48,225 nt of DNA from a virus. Of the stretch, positions 17,197 through 27,143 are shown one piece after another. The stretch is taken from positions 1-48,225 of the IMG/VR virus record IMGVR_UViG_3300027971_000072; one strand, written 5' to 3'. The notes beneath the pieces were generated by a model, which made no database searches, was not told the origin of the DNA, and saw only the letters and a list, made by a program, of their open reading frames with translations. A program made the position numbers and the translations under genes. How positions within the stretch are numbered: position 1 is the stretch's first letter; each line of letters starts with the position of its first letter.

Positions 17197-20100
17197 ATGC
17201 CCATTTACAGCGTGCAAGGCCCGGATGGGCGTATCTACGACATCGAGGGGCCTGAAGGCGCGTCCGATGCTGAAGTTATATCGGCGCTTGAACAGCATTT
17301 AGCATCCCAGCCGAAGCCCAAAAAGGGGCTACTTGCCGCCCTTGGCAAAGGCGCTGAGTCTACGCTAAGCGGTCTTCGTACGGGTATTGAAGGCACGTTT
17401 GGTTCTGCCGAAGAAGCTGCTAGGGCCGGCATCCAGCGCGGCGAAGAAATCTCTGGCAAGTATGCTGACCAAGTCAGCATGGAAAAAGTTAAAGAAGCCT
17501 TCAACAAAGATGGTGTTCTTTCTGCCGCCAAAGAAGTCGGCCGTCAAATCCCCTTAGCTATTGCTGAGCAAGCGCCTAACCTTGCCACTTCGTTTGGTGG
17601 TGCTCGTCTCGGTGCTATGGCGGGTACGGCTCTTGGCCCTGCGGGTACTGTGGCTGGCGGTGTGGTCGGTGGATTGGCAGGCGCATTTCTCCCCTCCCTG
17701 ATTCAACAATATGGCGGCAACATTGAGCGCCAAGCTCAAGAGCAAACGGCTCGTGGCGAACCTATCAAGATTGACACAGGTGCTGCCGGAGCCGCAGCCG
17801 TCCCGCAAGCTGCCTTGGATGTAGCGCAAGCGTTTATTCCGTTTGGCGGCAAATTGGTCAGTAAACTGACAGGCATCCCCGAAAAAGCTTTCTTTGGTAA
17901 GACCGCAGAACAAGCGGCTAAACTTGCAGACGAAAAACTGTTGGCCACCCTTGCAAAAGGCACGGCTACTGGCGTGTTGGCCGAAGTGCCAACAGAGATT
18001 GCCCAACAGATGTTGGAACGTGCACAGGCAGGGTTATCCCTAACTTCTCCTGATGCCATGAAGGAATATGGCCAGACCGCCTATCAAGTTGGTTTGCTTG
18101 GCCCTCTTGGAGCAGTTGGTCGGTTATCGGAAAGAGGCGCAGCCCGAGACGAAGTTGCCGCTAGGAAAGCCGCAGAACAAGAAGCCGCCGCACAAGCGGC
18201 TCCTGCACCAGTACCCGCACCGCAAGCCGCACCGGAGGAAGAAAAACCCCCAATGTTGGCACTGCCTGCGCCAGCACCACCTCCTCCCCCCGCACCAGTT
18301 GTAGAGACTGTTCGCCCCGGTGCGGTCATGGGTACTATGGATACAGGTGTGACTCCGGCTGCAACACCTGCTCCTCCTGCACCGCCCAAACCCGACTTAA
18401 ACCGGACGATGGAAGAGTACGACCGACTCAAAGCACAGTTGGCCACCCTTCAAACGCAGATGCAGGAAGCGGCTACCGCTGGCGACACAGCTAAGGTCAA
18501 CGAACTGTATGCACAGTACACGCCCCTTCAAACGCAATTAGAAACCACCGCACAGGCGGTTGAGGGTCTAGGAGGCGTGACACAGACCGCACAGGAACTG
18601 GAGGCACAGTCTAAAGCCGCGCTTTCTAGCATCGACACAAAGATTAAGAACGCCAAGAAGAAGCTTGCGGACGCAGCGCAGCTAGGCTCATTTGATGAGC
18701 TACCCAAACTCACAACCAAACTGGATGAGTTAAACAAAGAACGCGCAGACTTGATGGAAAGCTTCGGTCGAAAGCGCTCAGTCCTTGAAGAAAAAGCCAT
18801 CAACCAAGCACAGCGTGGTCAGACTCGTGAGTTGTTTACCGAGAAAGAAGCGCCTATACCTCCAACGGAGAAGCCCGAAGGCCCAGAGCAGCCCACCACC
18901 GTGCCCGGTATTGCCAAGACGCCTGATGAAGCATTGGAGTTTAAGCCCAAGGCGGTTGATACCCAGTACGAACGTCCCGAAGGTTACGGCTTAAAACGTG
19001 TGTCCGATGACAAGCCAATTCAGTTGGCTATGCAGAAAGACCCAAGGCAATTGGACATTTTTAGCCCTGAGAACATTCAGCGCACAGAGATGACGCCCGA
19101 AGAACGGGAAGCCGCTGACCGCCGTATGGCAGAAGCCACAAACATGTCGGCTGGCCGTGTCTCCCAGTATGTCAAGGATGCTGAAAAGCAGCGCATGACT
19201 CGGGCACTAGATACGCGTCTAAACCTTGCCGGTACGGAAACCAAGCGCGTTGTGTCGGACGAGCAGTACGACATCACGATGAACAACATCAACCGCCTAC
19301 ATAACAAGGTAGTGCTCCCGATTGGTAACGCCAACAAGTCTTGGTTGCAAGAGTTGTACGATGCCGCAGATGTTCACAATGACCTTCTCCAACAGGCAGA
19401 GACAAACAAAAGCTTCGGCCTTCAGCGCAAAATCAAAGCGGCTCTGAATAGGTACAACCGTGTATTGGCCAAGATTACGCCTGTGCGTGAACAAATTGAA
19501 AAAATGTACAAGAGCATGTACGAAGCCACGCCTGCGGCCAAAGCCAGCGTAGTGGCGGCGGAAAAGAAAAAAGCAGGCGAAGAACAGCTTGACACTCTTA
19601 AAATCAGAGATGCCGAAGGCAAAGTCATCGGTGCCAAAGTAAGCCGTGCCGTTAAGACAACCAGACGGATTGAGTCAGGTGATGTCCGCAAAGAGGCGGA
19701 AGACTCTATTCAGATGCGTAGATTGGCGACGTCTCTTGGTATGCAAGAGCCGGAGTATATAAAGCTTGGTGACAACATGGCTAAACGCGTGGCCGCGCTA
19801 CGCGAGCAATATGGCAAAAATGATCCCGAAGTAACTGCGTTCCAGTTGCAGATGAATGACACGCTGGAAGCCAAAGCTATTGAGCTTGGAAGAAAAACTC
19901 CTGAGTACAAGGCTACGCTTGCAGAGCAGACAGATATTGTCAGAGAAGCGCTGTCTCAAAGCACACAAGAAACGCCTTCTAAACGTACAGAGCAAGAGAC
20001 CCGCAGAGTACAACGTGCCCCCAAAGAGCTACGTACAGCCACGGGCGAAGCCGCTAAAGAAAGTTCTGGCATTACCAAAGTCAAGACCCGCAAAGGTACA

Positions 20101-23100
20101 ACTGAAACAGTTGGCCCTGCCCGTACAGGCAAGCCCCCCATGGCGGAGAAGAACCTGCCTAAACCGTTGCGTGTGCCCGGTAAAGTATCCATCAAGGATC
20201 AAGAGCGAATTATTAGAGAGGCCAATGATTCCGATTTGGGTACAGCCTACCGCACCCGTGAAACAGAAGGCGGCACGATTGATGCCAAAGAAGCTGCTGA
20301 CTTTATGGAAAAAGTGCAGAGTAAACTGCCTTCAAACGTGAAGCTGGTATATGCCGCTAACCCCGGCAAGATTCCTGTGGCGCTACTCAAGCGCATGTCA
20401 GAGGAAGGCGTTGATCCAACCGAGGCTATGGTGCAGGGCGCTGTGTTCCGTGACGGCACTATTTTGGTGGTTGGTGACCAGCATGCTGACTTAAAAGACT
20501 TGGAAGCTACTGTCTTCCACGAGATCGTTGGACACTACGGCATCGACACCATCATTGGTATTGAGCGCTTACAGGCATACGCTAACAAGACAGACCTACG
20601 CAAACTGGCCGAAGAAATTGGTGGTCAGAAACTGGTAGACGAAGTCATCAGGACTGCCCAGTTCAATGCAGCGCAGGGCAAGAGCGAAGAAGTCCAAAGA
20701 CTTCAAGTTTTGCGTGAGATTATTGCGCACACCGAAGAAGCTCGCGTAACTGAGAGCTTCAGGGAAAAGGCTGGCCGATGGCTCAAAGAGTTTGTCGGCA
20801 TGATTCGCGCAGGCTTGCGTGATCTGGGCTTTACGTCTTCCTCTGTACTATCAACATCTGACGTCTTCTATGCTTTGAAGCAATCCCGCAAAGCGTTTGA
20901 GAATAAGACAATCGGTGCTTACAGGGCGGCTGATGGCCAAATTGCCTTCCGCACCAAGAAAGAACCCACGCAGTATGGCGCTTCATTCATTGCCAAAGAA
21001 CCTACTCTAAAAGACCAGTTGCTTGGCAACATCATGGGGCTGACTGGCCGTGTTCAGTTCATTGACAAAGACGCGGCCTTGTCTGAGGCATTTAAACGTG
21101 GCGTAGCCAACAACGTCATCACTTCCTTGGAAGCACAAAACGCAGAGTTCTATTTGCGATTCGGCCAACAGCGCAGCCAGTATGCGGGTCAAGCACTGAC
21201 CAACGGAAAACTTATCCTACGCAAAGGCGAAGGCGGTGGCTACGTGTACGACAGCGTCAAGGGCGCTAACATGGTTGAAGTGGCAGAAGCTCTGCACAAG
21301 GGTAAGTTTGCCAATGACTCCGAAGCCGAAGCAATCTTGACTGCGTACGTGGCAGGCGAGCGTGCCAAGGTCAAGGGCTGGCAAAAACTCAACTACGAAA
21401 ACCCTGCTCTGGCTGAAAAAGAGTACAACGACGTCATGCGTCTGCTCAACAGCGACAAGACCAAGAAAGATGCCGTACTGGAAGCCGCACGTATCTACAA
21501 AGAGTTTAATGATGGGCAAGTTGACTTCCTTGTACAGACAGGCGCTATCACTGAAAAGTTGGCCAATGAATTAAAGTCCGTACCTTATATCCCGTACTAC
21601 CGCGTCAACAGCAACAGTGGCAACATTGAGTTGATGGTGGACAAAGAAACGCCTGTGCGTATTGGTAACGTTAAGACTGAGCCACAACTCAAAGAGTTGG
21701 TGGGCGGCAATAAAAACATTTTGCCAATCTTTACAAGCTCGGTTCAAAACACATTCATGTTGACGGACTTGGCACTGCGCAACCAGATGATTAAAGAGTC
21801 TGCGTTTTTGCTTCGCAAGATGGGTATTGCATCAGCGCTTGGAGAAGGTTCTGGCCCCGCAAGCGACAGTACTGTGCGGTTTAAAGTTAATGGCAAAGAC
21901 CACTTTGTGTTCATTGACAAAACACAATTTGGCATCCCTGCAGAACTCATTATCAAGGGCATGGAAGGTATCAAGACCACGATGCCAGCCGCTATCAAAA
22001 TGATGGGTATCCCTGCTGATTTGCTTCGTAAGTTTGTAACACGCAACCCCGCCTACGCTATCCGTCAAGTTGTACGCGATCCTTTGAACGCATGGTTGAC
22101 AACGGGCACAGACGCTACGCCAGTGCTCAGTTCTTTCAAAGAGTTGGCCAGTATGGTGGCCGGACGCAGCGATGTTGAAAACAAACTGATGCGTTCAGGC
22201 GCTATCAGTAGCAACGTGTTTACAGGCGACCAGCGCGATGCAGCCAAGTTCCTCAAAGACATTAGTGCAGGTAAATCTGGTTGGGATAAGTTAGTTGCCA
22301 AGGCGGATGCGTTTGCCATGCAGGGCGATGCTGCTACCCGTGCTGTGATATACAAAGACTCCCTAGCCAAAGGAATGTCCGAGCAAGCAGCGCTTTTGCG
22401 TACGCTAGAGTCCATGAACTTTAGCCGCCGTGGTTTGTCACCAAGCATGCAGGCACTGTCGATCATCATTCCGTTCTTTAACGCGCAGATTCAAGGTTTG
22501 GATGTGCTCTACCGCGCATATACAGGCCAGATGCCGTTCAGCGAACAGCTTAAGATTAAACAAAAGATGGTGTCTCGTGGCTTAATGCTTGCCGCAGGCA
22601 CACTGGCATACGCTGCCCTGATGTCCGATGATGAGGCGTACAAACGCGCCAAGCCTGAAGAGCGCTACGGCAATTGGTTCATGTACATCCCCGGCTTTGA
22701 TGAGCCTGTACGCGTACCTATCCCGTTTGAATTGGGTTACTTGTTCAAAGCGTTGCCCGAAGCTTTGTGGGATATGGCGTCCAACGACGAGAAGGCATCC
22801 AAGGCGGTGGGCGGTTGGCTCAAGTTGGTCGCACAGACCAACCCGTTTAGCTTGCCCCAAGCCATCAAACCCCTCACTGAAGTCTATCTTGGTCAGTCGT
22901 TCTTTGGCGGAGCGATTGAGTCACAGCGTGAGCAGAAGATGCTGGCTGGTGAGCGTGCGCGTGAGTCCACCACAGAGTTTGCCAAGTTGCTCGGTAGCAT
23001 CACAGGAAGCGAAACGATCAAGCAGATCACAGGCAAAGAAGGCTTGTCTCCCATTGGTATCGATTACCTCATCCGTGGTTACACGGGCGGTCTTGGTATT

Positions 23101-23541
23101 GGTATTGTGCAGTTGGCCAACCCGATACTAAACATGGAAATGAAAGAAGACGTTGCCAAGCCCACGCTCAAGGCAAGCAAGACGCCATTCATTGGTGGTC
23201 TGTTCCAGCCCGTTGAAGGCAGGGGAACCCTTGATGAAGCGTACGACATGATGAACAATATTCAGCAAACCAAGGGCTCGTTCAACCGCCTGATGGAACA
23301 GGGCAAAGCAGCAGAGGCCAAAGCCTTTGCACAGGAGCATGCTGAAACCTTGGCACTAGCATCGGTGTCGGGCTCGGTACAGCAAAAATTGGGTGATTTT
23401 GCAAAAATGCGTCGACAGATCGAAGCCGCACCGAAGCTGACCACTGAGCAGAAAGACGAGATGCTGGCGCGTATTGACAAGGCTCAGACCGAGTACGCCA
23501 GAGGCTTTATCAAGGCAGTCGATAAAACCACACGCCAGTAA
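17197..23541 (+). CDS. Giant ejection/polyvalent protein, 2114 aa, with HExxH metallopeptidase motif
   Basis: The N-terminus MPIYSVQGPDGRIYDIEGPE is typical of large phage polyvalent proteins. A glycine-rich hydrophobic region lies at about 138-175 (AMAGTALGPAGTVAGGVVGG). Pro/Ala-rich linker and coiled coil cover about 330-570, and charged helices 600-1000. At residues 1108-1112, FHEIVGHYG gives a zinc-peptidase HExxH motif inside a region LEATVFHEIVGHYGIDTI. The C-terminal third (about 1450-2000) resembles LPD38-type polyvalent segments: VPYIPYYRVNS, RNPAYAIRQVVRDPLNAWL, MLAAGTLAYAALMSDDE, YIPGFDEPVRVPIPFELGYL. It probably travels in the virion and enters the cell with the DNA, where the peptidase may act. 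Ribosome site AAGGATG. It is the largest gene in the window. Confidence 0.7.
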   Translation: MPIYSVQGPDGRIYDIEGPEGASDAEVISALEQHLASQPKPKKGLLAALGKGAESTLSGLRTGIEGTFGSAEEAARAGIQRGEEISGKYADQVSMEKVKEAFNKDGVLSAAKEVGRQIPLAIAEQAPNLATSFGGARLGAMAGTALGPAGTVAGGVVGGLAGAFLPSLIQQYGGNIERQAQEQTARGEPIKIDTGAAGAAAVPQAALDVAQAFIPFGGKLVSKLTGIPEKAFFGKTAEQAAKLADEKLLATLAKGTATGVLAEVPTEIAQQMLERAQAGLSLTSPDAMKEYGQTAYQVGLLGPLGAVGRLSERGAARDEVAARKAAEQEAAAQAAPAPVPAPQAAPEEEKPPMLALPAPAPPPPPAPVVETVRPGAVMGTMDTGVTPAATPAPPAPPKPDLNRTMEEYDRLKAQLATLQTQMQEAATAGDTAKVNELYAQYTPLQTQLETTAQAVEGLGGVTQTAQELEAQSKAALSSIDTKIKNAKKKLADAAQLGSFDELPKLTTKLDELNKERADLMESFGRKRSVLEEKAINQAQRGQTRELFTEKEAPIPPTEKPEGPEQPTTVPGIAKTPDEALEFKPKAVDTQYERPEGYGLKRVSDDKPIQLAMQKDPRQLDIFSPENIQRTEMTPEEREAADRRMAEATNMSAGRVSQYVKDAEKQRMTRALDTRLNLAGTETKRVVSDEQYDITMNNINRLHNKVVLPIGNANKSWLQELYDAADVHNDLLQQAETNKSFGLQRKIKAALNRYNRVLAKITPVREQIEKMYKSMYEATPAAKASVVAAEKKKAGEEQLDTLKIRDAEGKVIGAKVSRAVKTTRRIESGDVRKEAEDSIQMRRLATSLGMQEPEYIKLGDNMAKRVAALREQYGKNDPEVTAFQLQMNDTLEAKAIELGRKTPEYKATLAEQTDIVREALSQSTQETPSKRTEQETRRVQRAPKELRTATGEAAKESSGITKVKTRKGTTETVGPARTGKPPMAEKNLPKPLRVPGKVSIKDQERIIREANDSDLGTAYRTRETEGGTIDAKEAADFMEKVQSKLPSNVKLVYAANPGKIPVALLKRMSEEGVDPTEAMVQGAVFRDGTILVVGDQHADLKDLEATVFHEIVGHYGIDTIIGIERLQAYANKTDLRKLAEEIGGQKLVDEVIRTAQFNAAQGKSEEVQRLQVLREIIAHTEEARVTESFREKAGRWLKEFVGMIRAGLRDLGFTSSSVLSTSDVFYALKQSRKAFENKTIGAYRAADGQIAFRTKKEPTQYGASFIAKEPTLKDQLLGNIMGLTGRVQFIDKDAALSEAFKRGVANNVITSLEAQNAEFYLRFGQQRSQYAGQALTNGKLILRKGEGGGYVYDSVKGANMVEVAEALHKGKFANDSEAEAILTAYVAGERAKVKGWQKLNYENPALAEKEYNDVMRLLNSDKTKKDAVLEAARIYKEFNDGQVDFLVQTGAITEKLANELKSVPYIPYYRVNSNSGNIELMVDKETPVRIGNVKTEPQLKELVGGNKNILPIFTSSVQNTFMLTDLALRNQMIKESAFLLRKMGIASALGEGSGPASDSTVRFKVNGKDHFVFIDKTQFGIPAELIIKGMEGIKTTMPAAIKMMGIPADLLRKFVTRNPAYAIRQVVRDPLNAWLTTGTDATPVLSSFKELASMVAGRSDVENKLMRSGAISSNVFTGDQRDAAKFLKDISAGKSGWDKLVAKADAFAMQGDAATRAVIYKDSLAKGMSEQAALLRTLESMNFSRRGLSPSMQALSIIIPFFNAQIQGLDVLYRAYTGQMPFSEQLKIKQKMVSRGLMLAAGTLAYAALMSDDEAYKRAKPEERYGNWFMYIPGFDEPVRVPIPFELGYLFKALPEALWDMASNDEKASKAVGGWLKLVAQTNPFSLPQAIKPLTEVYLGQSFFGGAIESQREQKMLAGERARESTTEFAKLLGSITGSETIKQITGKEGLSPIGIDYLIRGYTGGLGIGIVQLANPILNMEMKEDVAKPTLKASKTPFIGGLFQPVEGRGTLDEAYDMMNNIQQTKGSFNRLMEQGKAAEAKAFAQEHAETLALASVSGSVQQKLGDFAKMRRQIEAAPKLTTEQKDEMLARIDKAQTEYARGFIKAVDKTTRQ

Positions 23542-23587
23542 AGCCGTCCCTGATCCCGACCTTGGCTCGGGCATCAAACAAACGGTG

Positions 23588-23618
23588 GCCGAGGGCTTTA
23601 TTCAAACCCTCGGCTTTT
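23588..23618. terminator. Rho-independent terminator between convergent blocks
   Basis: A perfect 8-bp stem GCCGAGGG / CCCTCGGC (23588-23595 and 23607-23614) with an 11-nt loop is followed by TTTTA on the + strand. It lies 47 bases after the 2114-aa gene and 46 bases before the stop of the convergent primase-helicase gene. The + strand T tract makes it a terminator for the late block. On the minus strand it is followed by CACCGTTTGTTTG, so it may also act weakly in that direction. Confidence 0.85.
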
Positions 23619-23663
23619 ATAGCCTGCGTGTCAATGCAGGGGACAAAGAACCCCTGCCCCCTT

Positions 23664-26627
23664 TCAAGCCGCTGCCATGGATACTGGATTGATAATTTCT
23701 TCATCCAAGGTAGAGTTCTCTCGTGATATTTTCATTGTAGACACCCGCATCGGTGGGCCACTGGTTCTTGCCATCATGTCTTTCTTGGGCATGTAAGACA
23801 CCACAAACTGCTTCTCAAGTTGGCGCTTGAAGTCAGCGTAACCGAAGCTCATGTTGGAGCAGAAGGTTTTAAGCAGTCGCTCCTCGATGTAGAAGTCTGT
23901 GTGGTTGGCTGTTACGCCGTGTTCCACCCGCCCCATAACTACTGAGCGAGTAGTCGATGCGTCAATCTCAGCAGTACCGCCAAGCAGTGCCACAGCGCCT
24001 GACTTGGAGTTAAAGCGCACCACCACGAACTTGCCGTAGTACTCTTGGATGAAGCCGTTGAGGACATCCTCTGCACTGCGCTTGTTGGTCTTGATGTTGC
24101 CCCGAGCCGTGTTGACACGGGTTATCAGGAAGTCTTTCATCTCGCTCAAGGGGAAGTCGATGATGCCAAGGTGCTTACTGCCCAGAGACAGGCCAGCGGC
24201 CATCATTGCACCGATGCCGGCCATCCAGAAACGCTCGTCATTGGTAGCGTTGAAGTCCTTGTAGCAGTTACGTACGATCTCAGGCACCAAAGTCTTGAGC
24301 ATGGATACGTTTTTAGCCAAAAATCCAGCCAGCTCGTAGCCCACCAAAGCGTAGTTTTTATGCAACGACTTGATGATCTCAATCTCGTGGGGCTCCCATG
24401 ACAGTTCCTCGTCCATGATGAACTCAAGAACACGGCGTAGCTCACCCTCAGACGAGTGCTTGCGTGACCCTGTTAGGTAGTCCACGACGTGGGTATTGGA
24501 GGACATGATGGCCACTGTCTGCCAAGTCGAGAGATTGATACGCTCCTTGTTAGCGCCCGACTCCATACGCTCCTTACCGCGACCCTCGGTCATGTCCAGT
24601 AGGAACTCGGGAAACCACTCAGCATCCTTGCGGTTCTTGGCGGTGATCTCATCCGTTACTAGCGGCATGCTACCAAGCAGTCCAAGGCGTTGTTGCATAG
24701 CAACAGGCGACGTACCCTTACCCGTGCGGTAGTGGACTGGGTGACCCCAAACTGAGGCCGCACCTTCCAGTGCCAGTGACTTACCCGTGCCGGACTCGGT
24801 TGAACCGCAGTGGTAGGTCATCCCATAAATACCCGTAAACCGCATAAAAGGGGCACTGGCGCCTGCCAAAATGATGGAGAGATGTCCGTATAGCCTCTTG
24901 GCAATTAAGAGCTTCATGAACGCAACCCAAGTCTCCATTGAGCCAGTGGGTTTGGTATTGGCCACGATGTTCTCAAGGCCGGGCATCGGCACTTCCACAG
25001 GTGCGCCAGTTGCGCTGAAGATTTTGCCTGCGAAAACAAAAGTATCATTTTCTTGCCAGCCGTAATTGGCAGGCACTTTGACTGGGGATTTTTCGTTGCT
25101 CATTTTTTCCACGCTTGCACGTACGTAATCAAACAAATTCTTGTCGTTGCCTCGACCAAACGATGCCACGATATTCTGGTTGGCCAGTGCCTTGACTGTT
25201 TCGTCTTGACTCACGACAGCCTTCTGAGCCATCGTGATGTTCTGCACACCCTCACGCCTGATGGCCATGAAGTGCACTGTGTGTTCTCCGTTGTGGCTTA
25301 GGATGTCCACAGGGAAAAGATCGTAGGGAATAATCAAAACGCTACGCATGACCTTGTTGCCCTGCGCGTCTTCGTCTTCCTTCTGAATAAAAATGCCACC
25401 ACGCTCACCATACGCATAGCCACGGGGTGCTTCAGGGCGAAGCACTTTCTTGACTTCCTCGTCCATTCCAACGCGGGGTAGCTCCACCACACTTTCAACT
25501 GTGGTCACCGCCATGTCGCGCCCGAAGATCAGCGGGTTTGTAATCTTGCCCCAGTGTGGGCAACTTGGGCAGACTCCGGGGTTTTCCGAGTCCATTTTGG
25601 TGCAGGGGTAGGGGCCTTTGATCTCAGCCAGCTTGGTGCGCATGCGGTCTTCGCTATACGGGTGCATGTCGCTTATCCACTTCGATGCACCCTCGCCATC
25701 CACACAGACCTTCGTCCAAGACAAAATGCCACGCCACAGGGGTTCCATGCCGTCTTCGTCAGCGTGTTCCACGTAGTGTGCGATCTGGCCACAGCCTGTA
25801 CCTGCGCGGGTCTTGACCACGATGTTCTTGAAGCGCGTAACGCTGTTCTCAAACAACTTGACCTGACCTGCGCTTGGTGCGGCTGGCCTAGTACCGGGGA
25901 GCTCAACTACATTGCTAGGCTGCTTGGCTTGAACTTCATACTGCGTACCGATCAGGTTCTTCTCAACCACAGCACGGATGTCGGCCAACTCAAAAACAGC
26001 ACCTTCGCTTACGAAGCGCACGTTAGTCTGCTCACGCACACGCTTCTTGTTCTTGATGCCCTTGTTGATGGTTTCAGGGATGCGCAGAACGCGGGATGCG
26101 TCTGAAGTAACTGTGGGGTCGATGTCCAGCTTGTTCTGGTAGCACATGCGCTTAAACGCTTCGGCCACAGGCTTCCACTCGTTGACATCCACGGCTTCGG
26201 TTAGCGGCCAGTATGCGTGCACACCGCCGCCAGACGCCACCATCCATGGGTCGCCCAGTGCGGACAGCCCAGTGTCTTCGGTGAACTTCATAATGGCCTG
26301 CGCCGCCAGCTTTGCACTTGCGTAGGCCTTGGGCTTGACGTTGCCCTCTGCATCCGGTAAGTCTTTGGGATGGTTGCAATCTACGTCGATGGCAAAGGTC
26401 TTGACCATGTGCACATTTTCAGCAGTCCGCTTGTTCTCGCCTTCCCCAAACGTACCTAACGCAAAGTAAATGTCTTCGCCCGACTTCTTCCATCTGTCAA
26501 TGACAGGTTGTGCTTCCTCCAGTGTGTGAACATAAACGTGTTCTTTTTTTCTTGAAAGTTCCACCACGCAATAACGCCCGTTTCCGGGCGGTGGCAAAAC
26601 AGCCGCTACAAACTCAAGCGGTTCCAT
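23664..26627 (-). CDS. AEP-type primase fused to DUF927/SF3-like helicase, 987 aa
   Basis: The N-terminal domain has marks of an archaeo-eukaryotic-type primase: AIDVDCNHP (D81, D83 metal residues), SGGGVHAYWPL (H137) and SDASRVLRIPETIN near 175-188. A CPSC pair follows (ENPGVCPSCPHWGK). The C-terminal part is a DUF927-like ATPase: STESGTGKSLALE with the P-loop Lys at about 616, MPLVTDEITAKNR as Walker B, and TVAIMSSNTHVVDYL as a sensor. It would prime and unwind DNA at the phage replication fork. It is the last gene of the leftward early block, so it is downstream of the regulator and SSB genes. No separate DnaB-type helicase or DnaG primase is seen, in keeping with this fusion. Confidence 0.8.
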   Translation of the reverse strand: MEPLEFVAAVLPPPGNGRYCVVELSRKKEHVYVHTLEEAQPVIDRWKKSGEDIYFALGTFGEGENKRTAENVHMVKTFAIDVDCNHPKDLPDAEGNVKPKAYASAKLAAQAIMKFTEDTGLSALGDPWMVASGGGVHAYWPLTEAVDVNEWKPVAEAFKRMCYQNKLDIDPTVTSDASRVLRIPETINKGIKNKKRVREQTNVRFVSEGAVFELADIRAVVEKNLIGTQYEVQAKQPSNVVELPGTRPAAPSAGQVKLFENSVTRFKNIVVKTRAGTGCGQIAHYVEHADEDGMEPLWRGILSWTKVCVDGEGASKWISDMHPYSEDRMRTKLAEIKGPYPCTKMDSENPGVCPSCPHWGKITNPLIFGRDMAVTTVESVVELPRVGMDEEVKKVLRPEAPRGYAYGERGGIFIQKEDEDAQGNKVMRSVLIIPYDLFPVDILSHNGEHTVHFMAIRREGVQNITMAQKAVVSQDETVKALANQNIVASFGRGNDKNLFDYVRASVEKMSNEKSPVKVPANYGWQENDTFVFAGKIFSATGAPVEVPMPGLENIVANTKPTGSMETWVAFMKLLIAKRLYGHLSIILAGASAPFMRFTGIYGMTYHCGSTESGTGKSLALEGAASVWGHPVHYRTGKGTSPVAMQQRLGLLGSMPLVTDEITAKNRKDAEWFPEFLLDMTEGRGKERMESGANKERINLSTWQTVAIMSSNTHVVDYLTGSRKHSSEGELRRVLEFIMDEELSWEPHEIEIIKSLHKNYALVGYELAGFLAKNVSMLKTLVPEIVRNCYKDFNATNDERFWMAGIGAMMAAGLSLGSKHLGIIDFPLSEMKDFLITRVNTARGNIKTNKRSAEDVLNGFIQEYYGKFVVVRFNSKSGAVALLGGTAEIDASTTRSVVMGRVEHGVTANHTDFYIEERLLKTFCSNMSFGYADFKRQLEKQFVVSYMPKKDMMARTSGPPMRVSTMKISRENSTLDEEIINPVSMAAA

Positions 26628-26642
26628 GTTTGTCCGCCTTAA

Positions 26643-26825
26643 TCAGAAAAGGTTTTGTTGTTTTGGGTCGATGAACGGGTGTTCGTCTAAAGGGGCAAGT
26701 GCTATAAATCGGCGTAACAATTCTTTCTGCCAGTCTTTGGGCATACCGTGAAGATCAACCATTGCATCAGCGCAAAAGTTAATGAACTCCCTGTTGGTCA
26801 GGGTTCTAGGTTGTATTCCTTGCAT
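26643..26825 (-). CDS. Small hypothetical protein, about 60 aa
   Basis: The start is taken at 26825 (MQGIQPRTLTNREFINFCAD) because GGAGAAGAAT sits directly before it. The in-frame ATG at 26837 lacks a ribosome site and contains that site instead. It overlaps the end of the HTH regulator gene by 28 bases. The protein is acidic-helical (MPKDWQKELLRRFIALAPLD) and ends PFIDPKQQNLF. No family recognised; the operon position suggests a partner of the regulator or of replication. Confidence 0.6.
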   Translation of the reverse strand: MQGIQPRTLTNREFINFCADAMVDLHGMPKDWQKELLRRFIALAPLDEHPFIDPKQQNLF

Positions 26826-27076
26826 ATTCTTCTCCATGCTTGTTGTGCGTCCTTTGAGGACTTCATTATTTCTAAGAGGAGTTCTACGCGGTTTTGATAC
26901 GCGACAAAAACATCCTTACCTTCAAACCAGTTGTACACAGTTTGGCGTGTGACCCCGAGCGCATAAGCAATCTTCGTCACAGGGAAATCCAAATAGATCG
27001 CCCAACGCCCAAGCTGATTGCCGGGCGTTTTCTTTGCAGCCATCACTGCGTCAATTATTTTTTGTGAATAGGCCAT
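26798..27076 (-). CDS. Helix-turn-helix DNA-binding regulator, 92 aa
   Basis: A clear HTH is seen at about residues 32-52: VTKIAYALGVTRQTVYNWFE, with the ALGVTRQTVYNW turn typical of Cro/C1-like and resolvase-like recognition helices. The remainder is helical (RVELLLEIMKSSKDAQQAWR). Small size fits a Cro-like dimeric repressor. It is the only clear HTH of this type in the window, so it is the best candidate to bind the GTCTA-N4-TAGAC sites at 28561, 36691 and 43055; that pairing is inference. An alternative is a host-interaction role unrelated to these sites. Confidence 0.75.
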   Translation of the reverse strand: MAYSQKIIDAVMAAKKTPGNQLGRWAIYLDFPVTKIAYALGVTRQTVYNWFEGKDVFVAYQNRVELLLEIMKSSKDAQQAWRRICKEYNLEP

Positions 27077-27143
27077 AGTGTTTTAGGTGGGGGTACTAAC
27101 TGCTCGTCCGCAAGCATGTTGCACAGCTTTCCCCCCGATTCAA

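Noticed and set aside
25554-26105. 183-codon open frame on the + strand
   Set aside because: Antisense shadow within the primase-helicase gene, whose motifs are certain.
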